Shown: piece after piece, positions 1 through 9,364 of the stretch
Layout: the number at the start of each line of letters is the position of its first letter
How positions within the stretch are numbered: position 1 is the first letter of the stretch
Notes under the pieces: model-generated
Database searches by the model: none
Told to the model about the DNA's origin: nothing
What the model saw: the letters and a program-made list of their open reading frames with translations, nothing else
Assembly (NCBI GenBank): GCA_900546005.1
Contig: URBJ01000019.1
Coordinates: 1 to 28,804, forward strand
DNA: 28,804 bases
Source: an uncultured Alistipes sp.
GTDB taxonomy: Bacteria; Bacteroidota; Bacteroidia; Bacteroidales; Rikenellaceae
Direction: 5' to 3'
Program-made: the position numbers and the translations under genes

Positions 1-119
1 GTTTTTTGGAAAAACTTTTTTTTAAGGCGGCTCCGTGCACGGTACCGGAACTCGTTTCATCGACACAAATACTGACACAAAAATACTTTTACTACAAATT
101 ACTAATCTATTCGGTTAAC

Positions 120-1559
120 ATGAATTCGAACGAACTTTCGAGGCGAGAATTTCTCAAACGGATTCTCGCGCTGTCCGCAGCCGCAGCGATGCCGACCATC
201 CTCACCAAAAACACGCTGACTGCCGCTCGTCCGAAGCCCCGAATCGTCGGTCCGAACGAACGGGTCAATCTGGCCTGTTGCGGAATCGGGAATCAGGGAC
301 TCTTCGACATCCGCGAACTCTACAAAACGGGGGAAGCAAATATCGTAGCTTTCTGTGACGTCGACATGGGAGCTCCCCAGACCCTGCCGATTCTCAAACA
401 ATTCCCGAACGTACCACGCTTCCAAGATTTTCGAACCATGTTCGATAAGATGGGAAGCCAAATCGATGCCGTTCTGGTCAGTGTCCCCGACTTTTCACAC
501 TTCCCGATCTCCATGCTCGCCATGTCGGAAGGAAAACACGTCTTTGTCGAAAAACCGATGGGACGCACCTTCTACGAAGTGGAACTGATGATGAAGGCCG
601 CCAAGAAATATAAGGTCGTTACCCAGATGGGTAATCAGGGCCACTCCGAAGCAAACTACTTCCAGTTCAAGGCGTGGACCGAAGCGGGAATCATCAAAGA
701 CGTGACGGCCATCACGGCCCACATGAACGGTGCGAGAAGATGGCACGGCTGGAATACCAACATCCACAGCTATCCTCCGGGACAACCTATCCCCGAAACC
801 CTCGACTGGAACGTATGGCTGACAACTGCCAAATTCCACGAATACAATAAGGATTATGTCAACGGACAGTGGCGCTGCTGGTACGACTTCGGCATGGGCG
901 CATTAGGTGACTGGGGAGCACACATCCTCGACACGGCCCATCAGTTCCTCGATCTGGGGCTCCCCTACGAGATCGATCCGGTACGCATCGACGGCCACAA
1001 CGACTTCTTCTTCCCGCAAGCCTCTACGCTGAAATTCAAATTCGCGGCCCGTGGCAACATGCCGCCGGTCGAAGTGACTTGGTATGAGGGACAGAAGAAC
1101 ATTCCGCCCGTACCCGAGGGATATGGCGTCTCCGAATTGGATCCCAACATTCCGCCTCCAAGCAACGGACAGATCCAGCCGGCACAGCTGAACCCCGGCA
1201 AGATCATATACAGCAAGGAGCTGACGTTCAAAGGCGGTTCGCACGGCAGTACGCTCTCGATCATTCCGGAAGAGAAAGCCAAAGAGATGGCCTCGCAACT
1301 GCCGGAAGTTCCACCCAGCCCGTCGAACCACTACAAAAACTTCCTGCTGGCCTGCAAGGGACAGGAAGAGACCCGTTCACCGTTCAGCATCGCAGGTCCG
1401 CTGTGTCAGGTCTTCAATCTGGGAGTATTGGCTCAACGGCTTAACACCAAACTGCTGTTCGACACGAAGAAACAACAGATCACAAATAACGATACTGCGA
1501 ACAAACTGCTCAAGGAGATGACTCCGAGAGATGGTTGGGAGGAATTCTATAAACTATAA
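120..1559 (+). CDS. Gfo/Idh/MocA-family oxidoreductase with Tat signal
   Basis: Predicted NAD(P)-dependent oxidoreductase of 479 aa, probably acting on a sugar or sugar derivative; the substrate cannot be read from the sequence. The ATG at 120 is chosen because it puts a twin-arginine signal (SRREFLK, then an Ala-rich hydrophobic stretch) at the N terminus; the longer in-frame reading from a TTG at 6 would bury it. A Rossmann dinucleotide motif G-I-G-N-Q-G lies at residues 55-60 and the family E-K-P motif at 144-146, followed by the C-terminal Gfo/Idh/MocA domain. Tat export fits a cofactor-loaded periplasmic enzyme, as known for GH109-like and related Bacteroidota members. It stands alone, ends 18 bp before a bidirectional terminator and faces tsaD. 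Family assignment is firm; the reaction is unknown. Confidence 0.9.
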   Translation: MNSNELSRREFLKRILALSAAAAMPTILTKNTLTAARPKPRIVGPNERVNLACCGIGNQGLFDIRELYKTGEANIVAFCDVDMGAPQTLPILKQFPNVPRFQDFRTMFDKMGSQIDAVLVSVPDFSHFPISMLAMSEGKHVFVEKPMGRTFYEVELMMKAAKKYKVVTQMGNQGHSEANYFQFKAWTEAGIIKDVTAITAHMNGARRWHGWNTNIHSYPPGQPIPETLDWNVWLTTAKFHEYNKDYVNGQWRCWYDFGMGALGDWGAHILDTAHQFLDLGLPYEIDPVRIDGHNDFFFPQASTLKFKFAARGNMPPVEVTWYEGQKNIPPVPEGYGVSELDPNIPPPSNGQIQPAQLNPGKIIYSKELTFKGGSHGSTLSIIPEEKAKEMASQLPEVPPSPSNHYKNFLLACKGQEETRSPFSIAGPLCQVFNLGVLAQRLNTKLLFDTKKQQITNNDTANKLLKEMTPRDGWEEFYKL

Positions 1560-1577
1560 AAACTTGCTATCGAAGAA

Positions 1578-1624
1578 GACAAAAGAGTGGAGGGCCGCAA
1601 TGTGCAGCCCTCCACTCTTTTGTC
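1578..1624. terminator. Bidirectional Rho-independent terminator
   Basis: A perfect 18-bp inverted repeat (arms 1578-1595 and 1607-1624) encloses an 11-nt loop. The outer part of each arm is A/T-rich, giving a T-tract (CTCTTTTG) on either strand. It fills the gap between the stop of the Gfo/Idh gene (+) and the stop of tsaD (-), so it probably terminates both transcripts. Confidence 0.9.
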
Positions 1625-1642
1625 ACTTATTCAACCTCTAAA

Positions 1643-2665
1643 TTACATGTTGCTGTACCGGGCAACCGGAACGACATCCAACGAGGCAAACTCACCCCGT
1701 TGATACTTGAAATACCCGGCCATCGCAATCATCGCCGCATTATCGGTCGTAAATTTAAACTCGGGCAGATAGGTTTTCCACCCCCTTTTCTCCCCCTCCT
1801 CGACGATTGCACGGCGCAACCCGGAGTTAGCCGACACGCCTCCCGCAATAGCGATCTCGCGAATATCGTAGTATTTTGCGGCCCGGATCAATTTGACGAG
1901 CAGAATATCGATGATCGCCGCCTGCAAGGAAGCACACAGGTCTGCCTTGTTGTTCTCGACGAAGTCCGGTGACTCGTGAACCGCATCCCGCAAGAAATAG
2001 AGGAACGAGGTTTTCAGCCCGCTGAAACTATAATCGAATCCGTCGACGGATGGCCGTGCAAACCGGAATCGTTTGGGATCTCCCTCTGCAGCCAGACGGT
2101 CGATGATCGGGCCCGACGGATAGGGCAATCCCATCACCTTGCCGCACTTGTCGAATGCCTCTCCCGCCGCGTCATCGATCGTTGTCCCGACGATCTCCAT
2201 CCGGTCATAATCCTCCACACGCACAATCTGCGAGTGTCCGCCCGAAACCAACAGGCACAAGAACGGGAAGGTCGGATGCGGCAATTTGCGATCGGGCAGA
2301 TCGATAAAGTGAGCCGATATATGTCCGTGCAGGTGGTTGACCTCCATGATCGGCACGTCTAATGCCAGGGAGAGACCTTTGGTGAAGGAGACTCCCACCA
2401 TCAACGATCCGAGCAGACCGGGTCCCCGCGTAAAAGCGATCCCATCAATATCGCGGAACGTTATGCCGGCCTCCTTGATCGCTGCATCCACGACAGGAAT
2501 GATATTCTGCTGGTGTGCCCGCGAGGCCAACTCGGGAATCACCCCTCCATACTTGCGATGCACCTCCTGACTGGCTATGACATTCGACAGGAGCGTTCCG
2601 CCGCGAAGTACGGCTGCCGACGTGTCATCGCACGAGGACTCGATTCCCAAAATCGTTATATCCAT
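1643..2665 (-). CDS. tsaD: tRNA N6-threonylcarbamoyladenosine transferase TsaD
   Basis: Transfers the threonylcarbamoyl group from threonylcarbamoyl-AMP to A37 of ANN-decoding tRNAs, working in the cytoplasm with TsaB and TsaE. The 340-aa length is typical of bacterial TsaD/Kae1. The N terminus has the ASKHA nucleotide-binding motif GIESSCDDT (residues 7-15). The metal-binding pair H111-x3-H115 (HLHGH) is intact, and further on VSGGHSQ and the IAGGVSANSGLR segment are present. The start is the ATG at 2665. It is transcribed divergently from the tamB-like gene across about 110 A/T-rich bases and convergently with the Gfo/Idh gene. Identification is secure. Confidence 0.97.
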   Translation of the reverse strand: MDITILGIESSCDDTSAAVLRGGTLLSNVIASQEVHRKYGGVIPELASRAHQQNIIPVVDAAIKEAGITFRDIDGIAFTRGPGLLGSLMVGVSFTKGLSLALDVPIMEVNHLHGHISAHFIDLPDRKLPHPTFPFLCLLVSGGHSQIVRVEDYDRMEIVGTTIDDAAGEAFDKCGKVMGLPYPSGPIIDRLAAEGDPKRFRFARPSVDGFDYSFSGLKTSFLYFLRDAVHESPDFVENNKADLCASLQAAIIDILLVKLIRAAKYYDIREIAIAGGVSANSGLRRAIVEEGEKRGWKTYLPEFKFTTDNAAMIAMAGYFKYQRGEFASLDVVPVARYSNM

Positions 2666-2778
2666 TTTTGACTTTATAATTTAAATAAATTTAGTAAACT
2701 TGTAGTTTATTTATCGGGGTCCGATCTTTACGAAGACGGACTTCCCGCGTCGAAACAAAACATTGCGTGTATCGTACG
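2666..2778. promoter_or_regulatory. Divergent tsaD / tamB intergenic promoter region
   Basis: A/T-rich 113-bp gap between two divergent starts, so it should hold both promoters. On the plus strand the best -7-like box is TAAACTTG (2695-2702), with a TTTG at 2667-2670; the 24-bp spacing is longer than the usual 19-21, so the match is weak. No convincing box was found for tsaD on the minus strand. Confidence 0.4.
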
Positions 2779-5700
2779 ATGGGCAAAGTTATAAAAATAA
2801 TACGATCTTTTATACTCGCCGTGCTGCTTGTGCTGCTGCTTCTGCCCGTAGCGATCACGCTACTGCTCCACGTCCGGACGATACAGAACTATGTGGTCGA
2901 TACCGGACTGAACTATCTGAGCGAACGGGCCGAAACGCAATTTTCGGTCGAAGACGTCCGCTTCAGCCTCTTCAACCGATTCGTTTTCGACGGACTATAT
3001 GTCGAGGATTATGCGGGCGACACGCTCTTCTACGCCAAAAAGGCGGTCGTTCCGATCAGGAGCCTAAACCTTTTTACCGGAGCCGTACATTTAGGAGATG
3101 TACAACTTAGCGACATCCAGTTCAACCTGATGCAAGACAGCACACGTCTGAGCAATCTGAAACAGATCCTGCTGAGACTAAAAAGGAAGGAAAAAAAGAG
3201 AGAAAAAAAGCCATTCCGCCTCAAGGCCAGTGCCGTACAGATTCGGAACATGGATTTTCGTCACCGGAAATACGACATCCAGCCCAAAAGCTACGGCGTC
3301 AACTTTACCGATCTGGATGTACGGGATTTCAATCTCGCCGTACACGACATTTCGGTTGTCAACGACAGCGTGACTCTCTCGATCGACTCGCTGTGCCTGC
3401 ATGAACGCTGCGGTCTTGACATCCGGAACCTGTCGACCGACCGGTTCCGCATATCGGGTACCGGACTGCACTTCGACCGGCTGCGACTCACCACGGCCGA
3501 ATCGGACGCCACTCTACCCTACCTCTATTTCGATTACGACACATGGAAAGGGTACAAAGATTTTTTGCAACGGGTTACGATTCGCTCCGAATTCACCCAA
3601 TCCACGGTCAGTTTTCGGACCATTGCCTATTTCGCGCAGGGATTAAAACACTGGACGGGAGTGCTGCACGATGCCTCGGGTCGGGTCGAAGGGCCGGTTG
3701 CAGCACTTAGCGGTGAAGTTTTCAATGCGACAATTCGCGACACCCGCGTCAAACTGCAATTCGCCATCACCGGACTGCCCGACGTCAAGCAGACTGATTT
3801 TTCATTCTTTGTACAGAACTTGGAGACCCGCTCCGACGACATCTCCTACATCATTGAAGATATTACGGGCAAGGCTCTCGATCCGCGTAGAAAAAAGATG
3901 CTCGACCAAGCCGGTAACATTACTTTTTCGGGCCACTTCGACGGATTGTTCAGCAACTTCACCGCTGACGGCAACCTACGCACCTCTATCGGAAATGCCG
4001 ACGTAAAACTGCACATCAATCCGCTTTCGGGCGCGGCCCGTACAACCGCCTTCAACGGTACGCTAAATGTCCACGAATTTGGCGTCGGCACACTGCTCCA
4101 ACAGCCCAAACTGGGGAGACTTACCCTCACCTCGACCGTTCAAGGTCTCTTCGGACAAAGCCTCAAGATGCAAGCCCATGCCGACATCCGATCGCTCGAC
4201 TACAACGACTACACCTATCAGGGGATCGCTCTGAACGGGAACATCGAAAATAAGAAATTCACCGGATCCATCGACTCTCAGGACCCGAATCTGGCCTTCG
4301 CATTTGACGGTGGACTCAATTTCAACGACTCGTTACCCGCCTATAATTTCAATCTGAACCTCCAGAACGCCGATCTCGCCAAGCTGAACTTCAACCGACG
4401 CGACTCCGTTTCACAGATTCACTGTACGCTGAAGGCCGAAGGGTCAGGCATCCGGCTGGACGATGCCAACGGGACGATCGAGATCAACGACATGACCTAC
4501 ATCAATCACATCGATACGGTCCGGACCGGACAAATCCGGATGGTCGCCAACAACAAGGGCGCCAGCAAGCTGCTCGGATTCTATTCGCCGTTCGCCGACA
4601 TCGAGCTAAAAGGGAAACTGAGCTACGACAAGATGTTTGCCTATTTCCGTAATACACTCGTCTCCTACCTGCCCTCGATCTCCGACCGCACTCCTGAAGA
4701 AAAGATATCGGAACCTGCACCCTATACCGCCTCCTCGATCGACAACTACTACCTGCTCAATGTCAACGTCAAGGAGTCGAACAACGTAGCGGGAATCTTT
4801 TATCCGGGACTCGAACTGGAACAGGGGACCAATCTGGCCTTTCTGTTCAATCCGGAGCAGAACATCTTCTCGTTGACCCTGAATTCTGCCCTCATCGAAA
4901 CCGAAGACTCCTTCGTTTCGAACCTGAAAGCCTCCGTCAGAAACCAAGCCGATTCGATTTCGCTCTTCGTCACCGCCGAAGAGACGTTGCTAAAAGGAAT
5001 ATACATGCCCGATTTTTCGGTCGTCGGGGGAGCCAAAGAGAACAAAATCAATCTGGCCATGCGGTTCAACAACACAGAGAACCAAACATACGCCATGATC
5101 AGTACGACCTCCACGCTATCGGCCGATTCAGTAACCGGCATTCCGCAAACCCACATCCGCTTCAACCCGTCGACCTACACCTCCGGGAATCAGACATGGC
5201 GGATCGGGGCCCACAAAATCGTGATCGATTCCACCCAAACCCTAATCGACCGGTTTGCCATCGAAAGCGGATCGCAACGTCTCTCGATCAACGGTACGAT
5301 CTCCCCCCGGACCACAGATACGCTCCGACTCCGACTCCAAAACTTCGATCTGCGGCCTCTCACCAAAATCACCGGACAGAAGGGATACAACATCGAAGGC
5401 TACACGAACGGTACGGCAGACCTGATCGCGGCTCAGGGCGACAGGATCATGAATGCCGACATCGACTTCGATTCACTCCGTGTAAACGACATTCCGTGGA
5501 AAGCGGCATGCTTCACCTGCAACTGGGATTTCATTGCCCGTTATGCCCGTTTCGCACTGGTCGAACGGGAATCGGGCGACGCAATCGCCATCGGATACTA
5601 CGTCCCCGACGACCATCGGTATGCCGCCGATCTGAATTTCAGACACATCGACATGGCCCTTCTCTCGCCCGTACTGGAAGGGGCACTGGAGAACATAAAA

Positions 5701-7392
5701 GGTTCGGCCCGCGCCCGACTGACCCTGACCAGCCGAAACCGAAAGCCTATTCTGAACGGAACCATAAACGTCGAACGATTCGAAAGCAAGGTCAGTTATA
5801 CGAATGTAGGCTACTCACTTACCGAAAGTGTTGCCGACGTTAAGGATAACGTCATCACGCTACGGCCCACGGAACTGGTCGATCCGGAAGGCAACCGCGT
5901 CGGCTTCGATTTGGATTTCAACTTCAAGAATCTGAAAAACCTCAGCTACACGATCCACGTCCGTCCGACCAACACGTTGGTATTGAATACCACCGAGCGG
6001 CAGAACGATCTGTTTTACGGAACAATCTACGCATCGGGCAATGCGACGATCCGCGGTAATCGAAACCGGGTAAGCATGGACATCACGACCTCAACTGCCG
6101 GAAATTCCCGTTTCTTCATGCCGTTGGGTAACGGAACAGATATAGCGGCCGCCGACTTCATCGTATTCGAGACCCCCAAGCAACGGGCTGCAATCGACAG
6201 CCTGAATCGAGCCAACCGCAGTCGTCGCGAACGGTTCCGGCATCGGATGGAGAGTCTCCGTTCGGAAATGGACATCAACATGACGCTGGACGTCCGTCCC
6301 AACGTCGAGATGCAGCTCATGCTTGACCCGACAGGCGACAACCTGCTGAAAGGACGAGGTTCCGGTTCGATTAACCTCCACGTCAATCCGAACAACAAAG
6401 ATTTCACGATCTATGGAGACTACAACATCACCGAAGGTAGTTACCGTTTTTCACTACAAAATTTCGCCACACGAACTTTTACCATCGAAGACGGCAGCCA
6501 CATCCAATGGACCGGAGATCCGGTCAACGCGTTGGTCAACATCGAAGCGGTGTACAAGTTGAAGGCCTCTTTGGCGCAGATTCTTCAGGGAAGCGGACAA
6601 AACACCCGACGCAATGTTCCGGTCGATTGCATCATCCGTCTTTCGGACAGGTTGAGCCAACCGACCATCACGTTCGATGTCAACGTTCCAAACACCGATC
6701 CCGAAATCCAAAGCGCCATCTTAAATACGATGAATACGCAGGAGATGATGTCGACCCAGTTCCTTTGGCTGCTCGCAACACATAGCTTTTACACGGAAAA
6801 CATCAACTCGACACAGAACCTCAACATCGGTGCGCACAGTGCAACAACGACCGGTATCGAATTTCTCTCTACCCAGTTGAGCAACATTCTCTCTTCCGAA
6901 CGGTTCCGGTTGGCTCCCACCTACCGACCGAAGAGCGAAGAGACCTCCGACGAATTCGGAACCGAATTTTACGGTGAGCTGATCAAAAACAAACTGATCG
7001 TCGAAGGTGACGTGAGCTACGACTCGGGGAACAACATCCAGATGAACAACCGTACGGCAAGGAGCCTGACAGGCGACGTTACGCTGAGTCTTTTACTGGA
7101 CGAGGTCGGAAATTTCAAGGTCAAAGCCTTTACCCGGACCATCGACCGTTTCGACGAAAACCAAGGTCTCCAAGAGAGCGGCGTCGGTCTCTCTTACCGT
7201 CAAAATTTCAACTCTTTTTCGGATTTGATCCAGAACTTCAGGGAACGGATCGAACGCATCAGACAACGCAAAGCCACCAAACGGATGCAAAAAGCTGCTC
7301 GCAAAGGCGACAACACCTCTGTTTCCGATTCCCCAACCGATCCGACTGAAGAATCCTCCGCCCCGGATACGATCCACACCGAACAAGAGTAA
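2779..7392 (+). CDS. tamB: TamB-like translocation/assembly module (DUF490) protein
   Basis: Very large envelope protein, 1537 aa from the ATG at 2779 (a GTG at 2767 would add four residues). A single N-terminal membrane anchor (about residues 10-30, Leu/Val-rich) follows a basic start (MGKVIKIIRS). The rest is long and beta-rich with AsmA/TamB character and ends in the conserved C-terminal TamB/DUF490 region (about residues 1050-1470: SxGNSRFFMPLG, GSGSINLHVNP, DYNITEGSYRF and a Q-x-FIDG-like SHIQWTG-D-P stretch). The C-terminal tail is low-complexity and charged. By family knowledge it bridges inner and outer membranes and helps phospholipid transport or outer-membrane protein assembly. The neighbourhood shows no TamA partner; TamB adjacent to tsaD is common in Bacteroidota, to my knowledge. 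The family is sure; the exact role in this phylum is less so. Confidence 0.9.
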   Translation: MGKVIKIIRSFILAVLLVLLLLPVAITLLLHVRTIQNYVVDTGLNYLSERAETQFSVEDVRFSLFNRFVFDGLYVEDYAGDTLFYAKKAVVPIRSLNLFTGAVHLGDVQLSDIQFNLMQDSTRLSNLKQILLRLKRKEKKREKKPFRLKASAVQIRNMDFRHRKYDIQPKSYGVNFTDLDVRDFNLAVHDISVVNDSVTLSIDSLCLHERCGLDIRNLSTDRFRISGTGLHFDRLRLTTAESDATLPYLYFDYDTWKGYKDFLQRVTIRSEFTQSTVSFRTIAYFAQGLKHWTGVLHDASGRVEGPVAALSGEVFNATIRDTRVKLQFAITGLPDVKQTDFSFFVQNLETRSDDISYIIEDITGKALDPRRKKMLDQAGNITFSGHFDGLFSNFTADGNLRTSIGNADVKLHINPLSGAARTTAFNGTLNVHEFGVGTLLQQPKLGRLTLTSTVQGLFGQSLKMQAHADIRSLDYNDYTYQGIALNGNIENKKFTGSIDSQDPNLAFAFDGGLNFNDSLPAYNFNLNLQNADLAKLNFNRRDSVSQIHCTLKAEGSGIRLDDANGTIEINDMTYINHIDTVRTGQIRMVANNKGASKLLGFYSPFADIELKGKLSYDKMFAYFRNTLVSYLPSISDRTPEEKISEPAPYTASSIDNYYLLNVNVKESNNVAGIFYPGLELEQGTNLAFLFNPEQNIFSLTLNSALIETEDSFVSNLKASVRNQADSISLFVTAEETLLKGIYMPDFSVVGGAKENKINLAMRFNNTENQTYAMISTTSTLSADSVTGIPQTHIRFNPSTYTSGNQTWRIGAHKIVIDSTQTLIDRFAIESGSQRLSINGTISPRTTDTLRLRLQNFDLRPLTKITGQKGYNIEGYTNGTADLIAAQGDRIMNADIDFDSLRVNDIPWKAACFTCNWDFIARYARFALVERESGDAIAIGYYVPDDHRYAADLNFRHIDMALLSPVLEGALENIKGSARARLTLTSRNRKPILNGTINVERFESKVSYTNVGYSLTESVADVKDNVITLRPTELVDPEGNRVGFDLDFNFKNLKNLSYTIHVRPTNTLVLNTTERQNDLFYGTIYASGNATIRGNRNRVSMDITTSTAGNSRFFMPLGNGTDIAAADFIVFETPKQRAAIDSLNRANRSRRERFRHRMESLRSEMDINMTLDVRPNVEMQLMLDPTGDNLLKGRGSGSINLHVNPNNKDFTIYGDYNITEGSYRFSLQNFATRTFTIEDGSHIQWTGDPVNALVNIEAVYKLKASLAQILQGSGQNTRRNVPVDCIIRLSDRLSQPTITFDVNVPNTDPEIQSAILNTMNTQEMMSTQFLWLLATHSFYTENINSTQNLNIGAHSATTTGIEFLSTQLSNILSSERFRLAPTYRPKSEETSDEFGTEFYGELIKNKLIVEGDVSYDSGNNIQMNNRTARSLTGDVTLSLLLDEVGNFKVKAFTRTIDRFDENQGLQESGVGLSYRQNFNSFSDLIQNFRERIERIRQRKATKRMQKAARKGDNTSVSDSPTDPTEESSAPDTIHTEQE

Positions 7393-7461
7393 AGCATTCC
7401 GGATCCCTAACGTCCGTTCAGCTCCATGTCCATACCTTCTCAATAAAAATTCAAAAAAATC

Positions 7462-7492
7462 TTTGATTTAACCGCAATACTCCGTTCCTTTG
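7462..7492 (+). promoter_or_regulatory. Bacteroidota-type promoter of the BASS transporter gene
   Basis: TTTG at 7462-7465 is followed after 19 bp by TTCCTTTG (7485-7492), one mismatch from TAnnTTTG. Transcription would begin near 7499, about 25 nt before the gene. It follows the tamB stop without a clear terminator. Confidence 0.65.
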
Positions 7493-7510
7493 CAGTCACG
7501 AAATCAGTTG

Positions 7511-7520
7511 GGAGGAGAAG
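7511..7520 (+). promoter_or_regulatory. Strong Shine-Dalgarno sequence of the BASS transporter gene
   Basis: GGAGGAGAAG lies 3 nt before the ATG at 7524; the AGGAG core is 7-8 nt away. It fixes this start, and stands out because most other genes in the window have no purine-rich SD. Confidence 0.7.
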
Positions 7521-7523
7521 TTC

Positions 7524-8516
7524 ATGAATTTTATACCGGAAGCCGTCAATCACTATATTCTACAACAATTTAAAAATTGGATGCTTCCGATCGCCATGAT
7601 CGTCGGAGGCGTATTCTATCCGTTTTTCTCTTCGTTGAAATTTCTGACGCCCTACCTGATCTTCCTGATGCTGCTGGTCCCCTACTGTAAACTCTCATAC
7701 GACCGGTTGCGCATTACCCGCCTCCATGTCCTGCTGATCTTGATCCAGATATTCGGAAGTTTAGGAATCTATGCGGCATTGGCTACGTTCGATCCGGTAC
7801 TGGCTCAGGGTACGTTCATCTGCATCCTCGCCCCAACGGCTACTTCGGCAGCCGTCATCACCGGAATGCTCGGCGGCAGCATCTCCACTCTGGCAACCTA
7901 CACATTAGTCAGCAACCTGACTGTTGCCGTACTCGCCCCGTTCGTCTTCTCACTGATCGGAGAGCACACTTCAATGCCCTTTCTGGAGTCCTTCGGCATT
8001 ATCTGTCGACAGATGATCCCGCTGCTGATCTTTCCGCTCGTAACGGCCATGCTATTAAAACGATTTGTTCCCAAAGTACACCGCGAGCTCAAAAGCCGGC
8101 AACAGATCTCGTTCTACCTGTGGGCCGTCTCACTGACCATCGTCATGGGCAATACGGTCGCATTCATCGTCAATCAGCAAAATCCAAACTATCGGAACGA
8201 AGTATTCATTGCGCTCTGCGCCCTGATCGTTTGCTGCCTGCAATTTCTCGTCGGAAGACGTCTCGGTGGACACTTTCATAATAAAATCGCGGGAGCACAA
8301 GGACTCGGACAAAAAAATACGGTCCTCGCAATCTGGATGGCCTTGACCTATCTCGATCCGGTCGCCTCAATCGGTCCGGCCTCCTACGTCATCTGGCAAA
8401 ATACGATCAACAGCTGGCAATTGTGGTTCAAAAGGCACAAGGAAGCACACGCAGCCGAACAGCTATCGATCACTGATTCATCAACGCACACATCGATAGT
8501 AGACACCAAGGGGTAA
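7524..8516 (+). CDS. Bile acid:sodium symporter (BASS)-family transporter
   Basis: Integral inner-membrane transporter of 330 aa with about nine or ten hydrophobic segments, the BASS fold size. A central stretch around residues 95-150 (APTATSAAVITG, then GGSISTLATYTLVSNLTVAVLAP) matches the family's crossover region, in which polar residues bind sodium and substrate. The C-terminal tail is hydrophilic. The family moves bile acids, pantoate, keto acids or other organic anions with sodium; the substrate here cannot be assigned. It has its own promoter and a strong SD, so it is probably monocistronic. The final 36 bp overlap the 3' end of the convergent methyltransferase gene, so its last twelve codons are constrained on both strands. 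Confidence 0.85.
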   Translation: MNFIPEAVNHYILQQFKNWMLPIAMIVGGVFYPFFSSLKFLTPYLIFLMLLVPYCKLSYDRLRITRLHVLLILIQIFGSLGIYAALATFDPVLAQGTFICILAPTATSAAVITGMLGGSISTLATYTLVSNLTVAVLAPFVFSLIGEHTSMPFLESFGIICRQMIPLLIFPLVTAMLLKRFVPKVHRELKSRQQISFYLWAVSLTIVMGNTVAFIVNQQNPNYRNEVFIALCALIVCCLQFLVGRRLGGHFHNKIAGAQGLGQKNTVLAIWMALTYLDPVASIGPASYVIWQNTINSWQLWFKRHKEAHAAEQLSITDSSTHTSIVDTKG

Positions 8517-9362
8517 CGACTTACCATAGGAGTCTGTAAAATAGAGTTCTCCGAACTGTTCGTCATTGCAACTCCCCACCAACTGACGGATTGCACTACG
8601 TGCCAACAGCGCCGAAAGTCCCATCGAATAGAGATTCAACACCAGAAATCCATTCCGGTCGAGCAGTTGTCCACACGTCCGCAACATCTCGTTGAGATGC
8701 TCTTCGAGGACCCACTTTTCACCGTCGGGACCACGTCCATAGGCCGGAGGATCGAGTATAATTCCCTGATAAAGGTGGCCGCGACGAAGTTCACGTCGTA
8801 CGAATTTCAACGCATCGTCCACAATCCAGCGGATACCGTCCAATCCGGAAGCCTCCATATTTTCACGGGCCCAACTGACTACCGGCTTCACCGAATCGAC
8901 ATGCGTCACCTCCGCTCCGGCAGCCCGGGCCGCCAACGAGGCTCCTCCTGTATAGGCAAACAGATTCAACACTTTCGCGCCCGGAAATCTGTCCCGCACC
9001 TGCCGATAGATAAAATTCCAATTCTCGGACTGTTCGGGAAAGATTCCGACATGTTTAAACGAAGTCAGGCCCAGACGCATCCGCAGCTGAAGCTCCTCAT
9101 TCTCGTACCCAACAAACCACTGTTCGGGCATTCCGCTCCGGAGAATCCACTCGCCCCGATCGTCGCTGCGGCGATCCTTTCGGAATCGGGCATCGGCCAA
9201 ACGGTCCCACTCTTCGGCACGCATCGACCGATCCCAGATCGCCTGTGGCTCGGGACGGGCTATGACATAACGACCGAAGCGCTCCAATTTTTCAAAATTT
9301 CCACTATCCAACAATTCGTAGTCGCTCCAACCGGTCGGACACAACAATTCGGATCTCAACAT
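8481..9362 (-). CDS. Class I SAM-dependent methyltransferase (RlmI/COG1092-like)
   Basis: Predicted RNA methyltransferase of 293 aa. The SAM-binding motif I is VLNLFAYTGGAS (131-142), acidic residues for the ribose and adenine follow (D156, D183), and the catalytic-type motif DPPAYGRG is at 204-211. Unlike RlmI (about 396 aa) there is no N-terminal PUA domain; the N terminus instead carries the conserved block YELLDSGNFEKLERFG...RPEPQAIW seen in a widespread short family. Likely target is rRNA, but the base is not known. The ATG at 9362 starts 2 nt after the stop of the upstream U32 gene; an earlier in-frame ATG at 9407 would add 15 basic residues and overlap that gene by 43 bp. The pair probably shares one transcript and is translationally coupled. 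The 3' end overlaps the BASS gene. Confidence 0.85.
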   Translation of the reverse strand: MLRSELLCPTGWSDYELLDSGNFEKLERFGRYVIARPEPQAIWDRSMRAEEWDRLADARFRKDRRSDDRGEWILRSGMPEQWFVGYENEELQLRMRLGLTSFKHVGIFPEQSENWNFIYRQVRDRFPGAKVLNLFAYTGGASLAARAAGAEVTHVDSVKPVVSWARENMEASGLDGIRWIVDDALKFVRRELRRGHLYQGIILDPPAYGRGPDGEKWVLEEHLNEMLRTCGQLLDRNGFLVLNLYSMGLSALLARSAIRQLVGSCNDEQFGELYFTDSYGKSLPLGVYYRCVR

Positions 9363-9364
9363 CT

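Noticed and set aside
84..91. TACTTTTA as a -7 box for the Gfo/Idh gene
   Set aside because: The last base differs from the consensus and no TTTG lies at the right spacing, so it was not listed as a promoter.
6..119. N-terminal extension of the Gfo/Idh gene from a TTG at 6
   Set aside because: It would place 38 non-conserved residues before a Tat signal, which must be at the N terminus.
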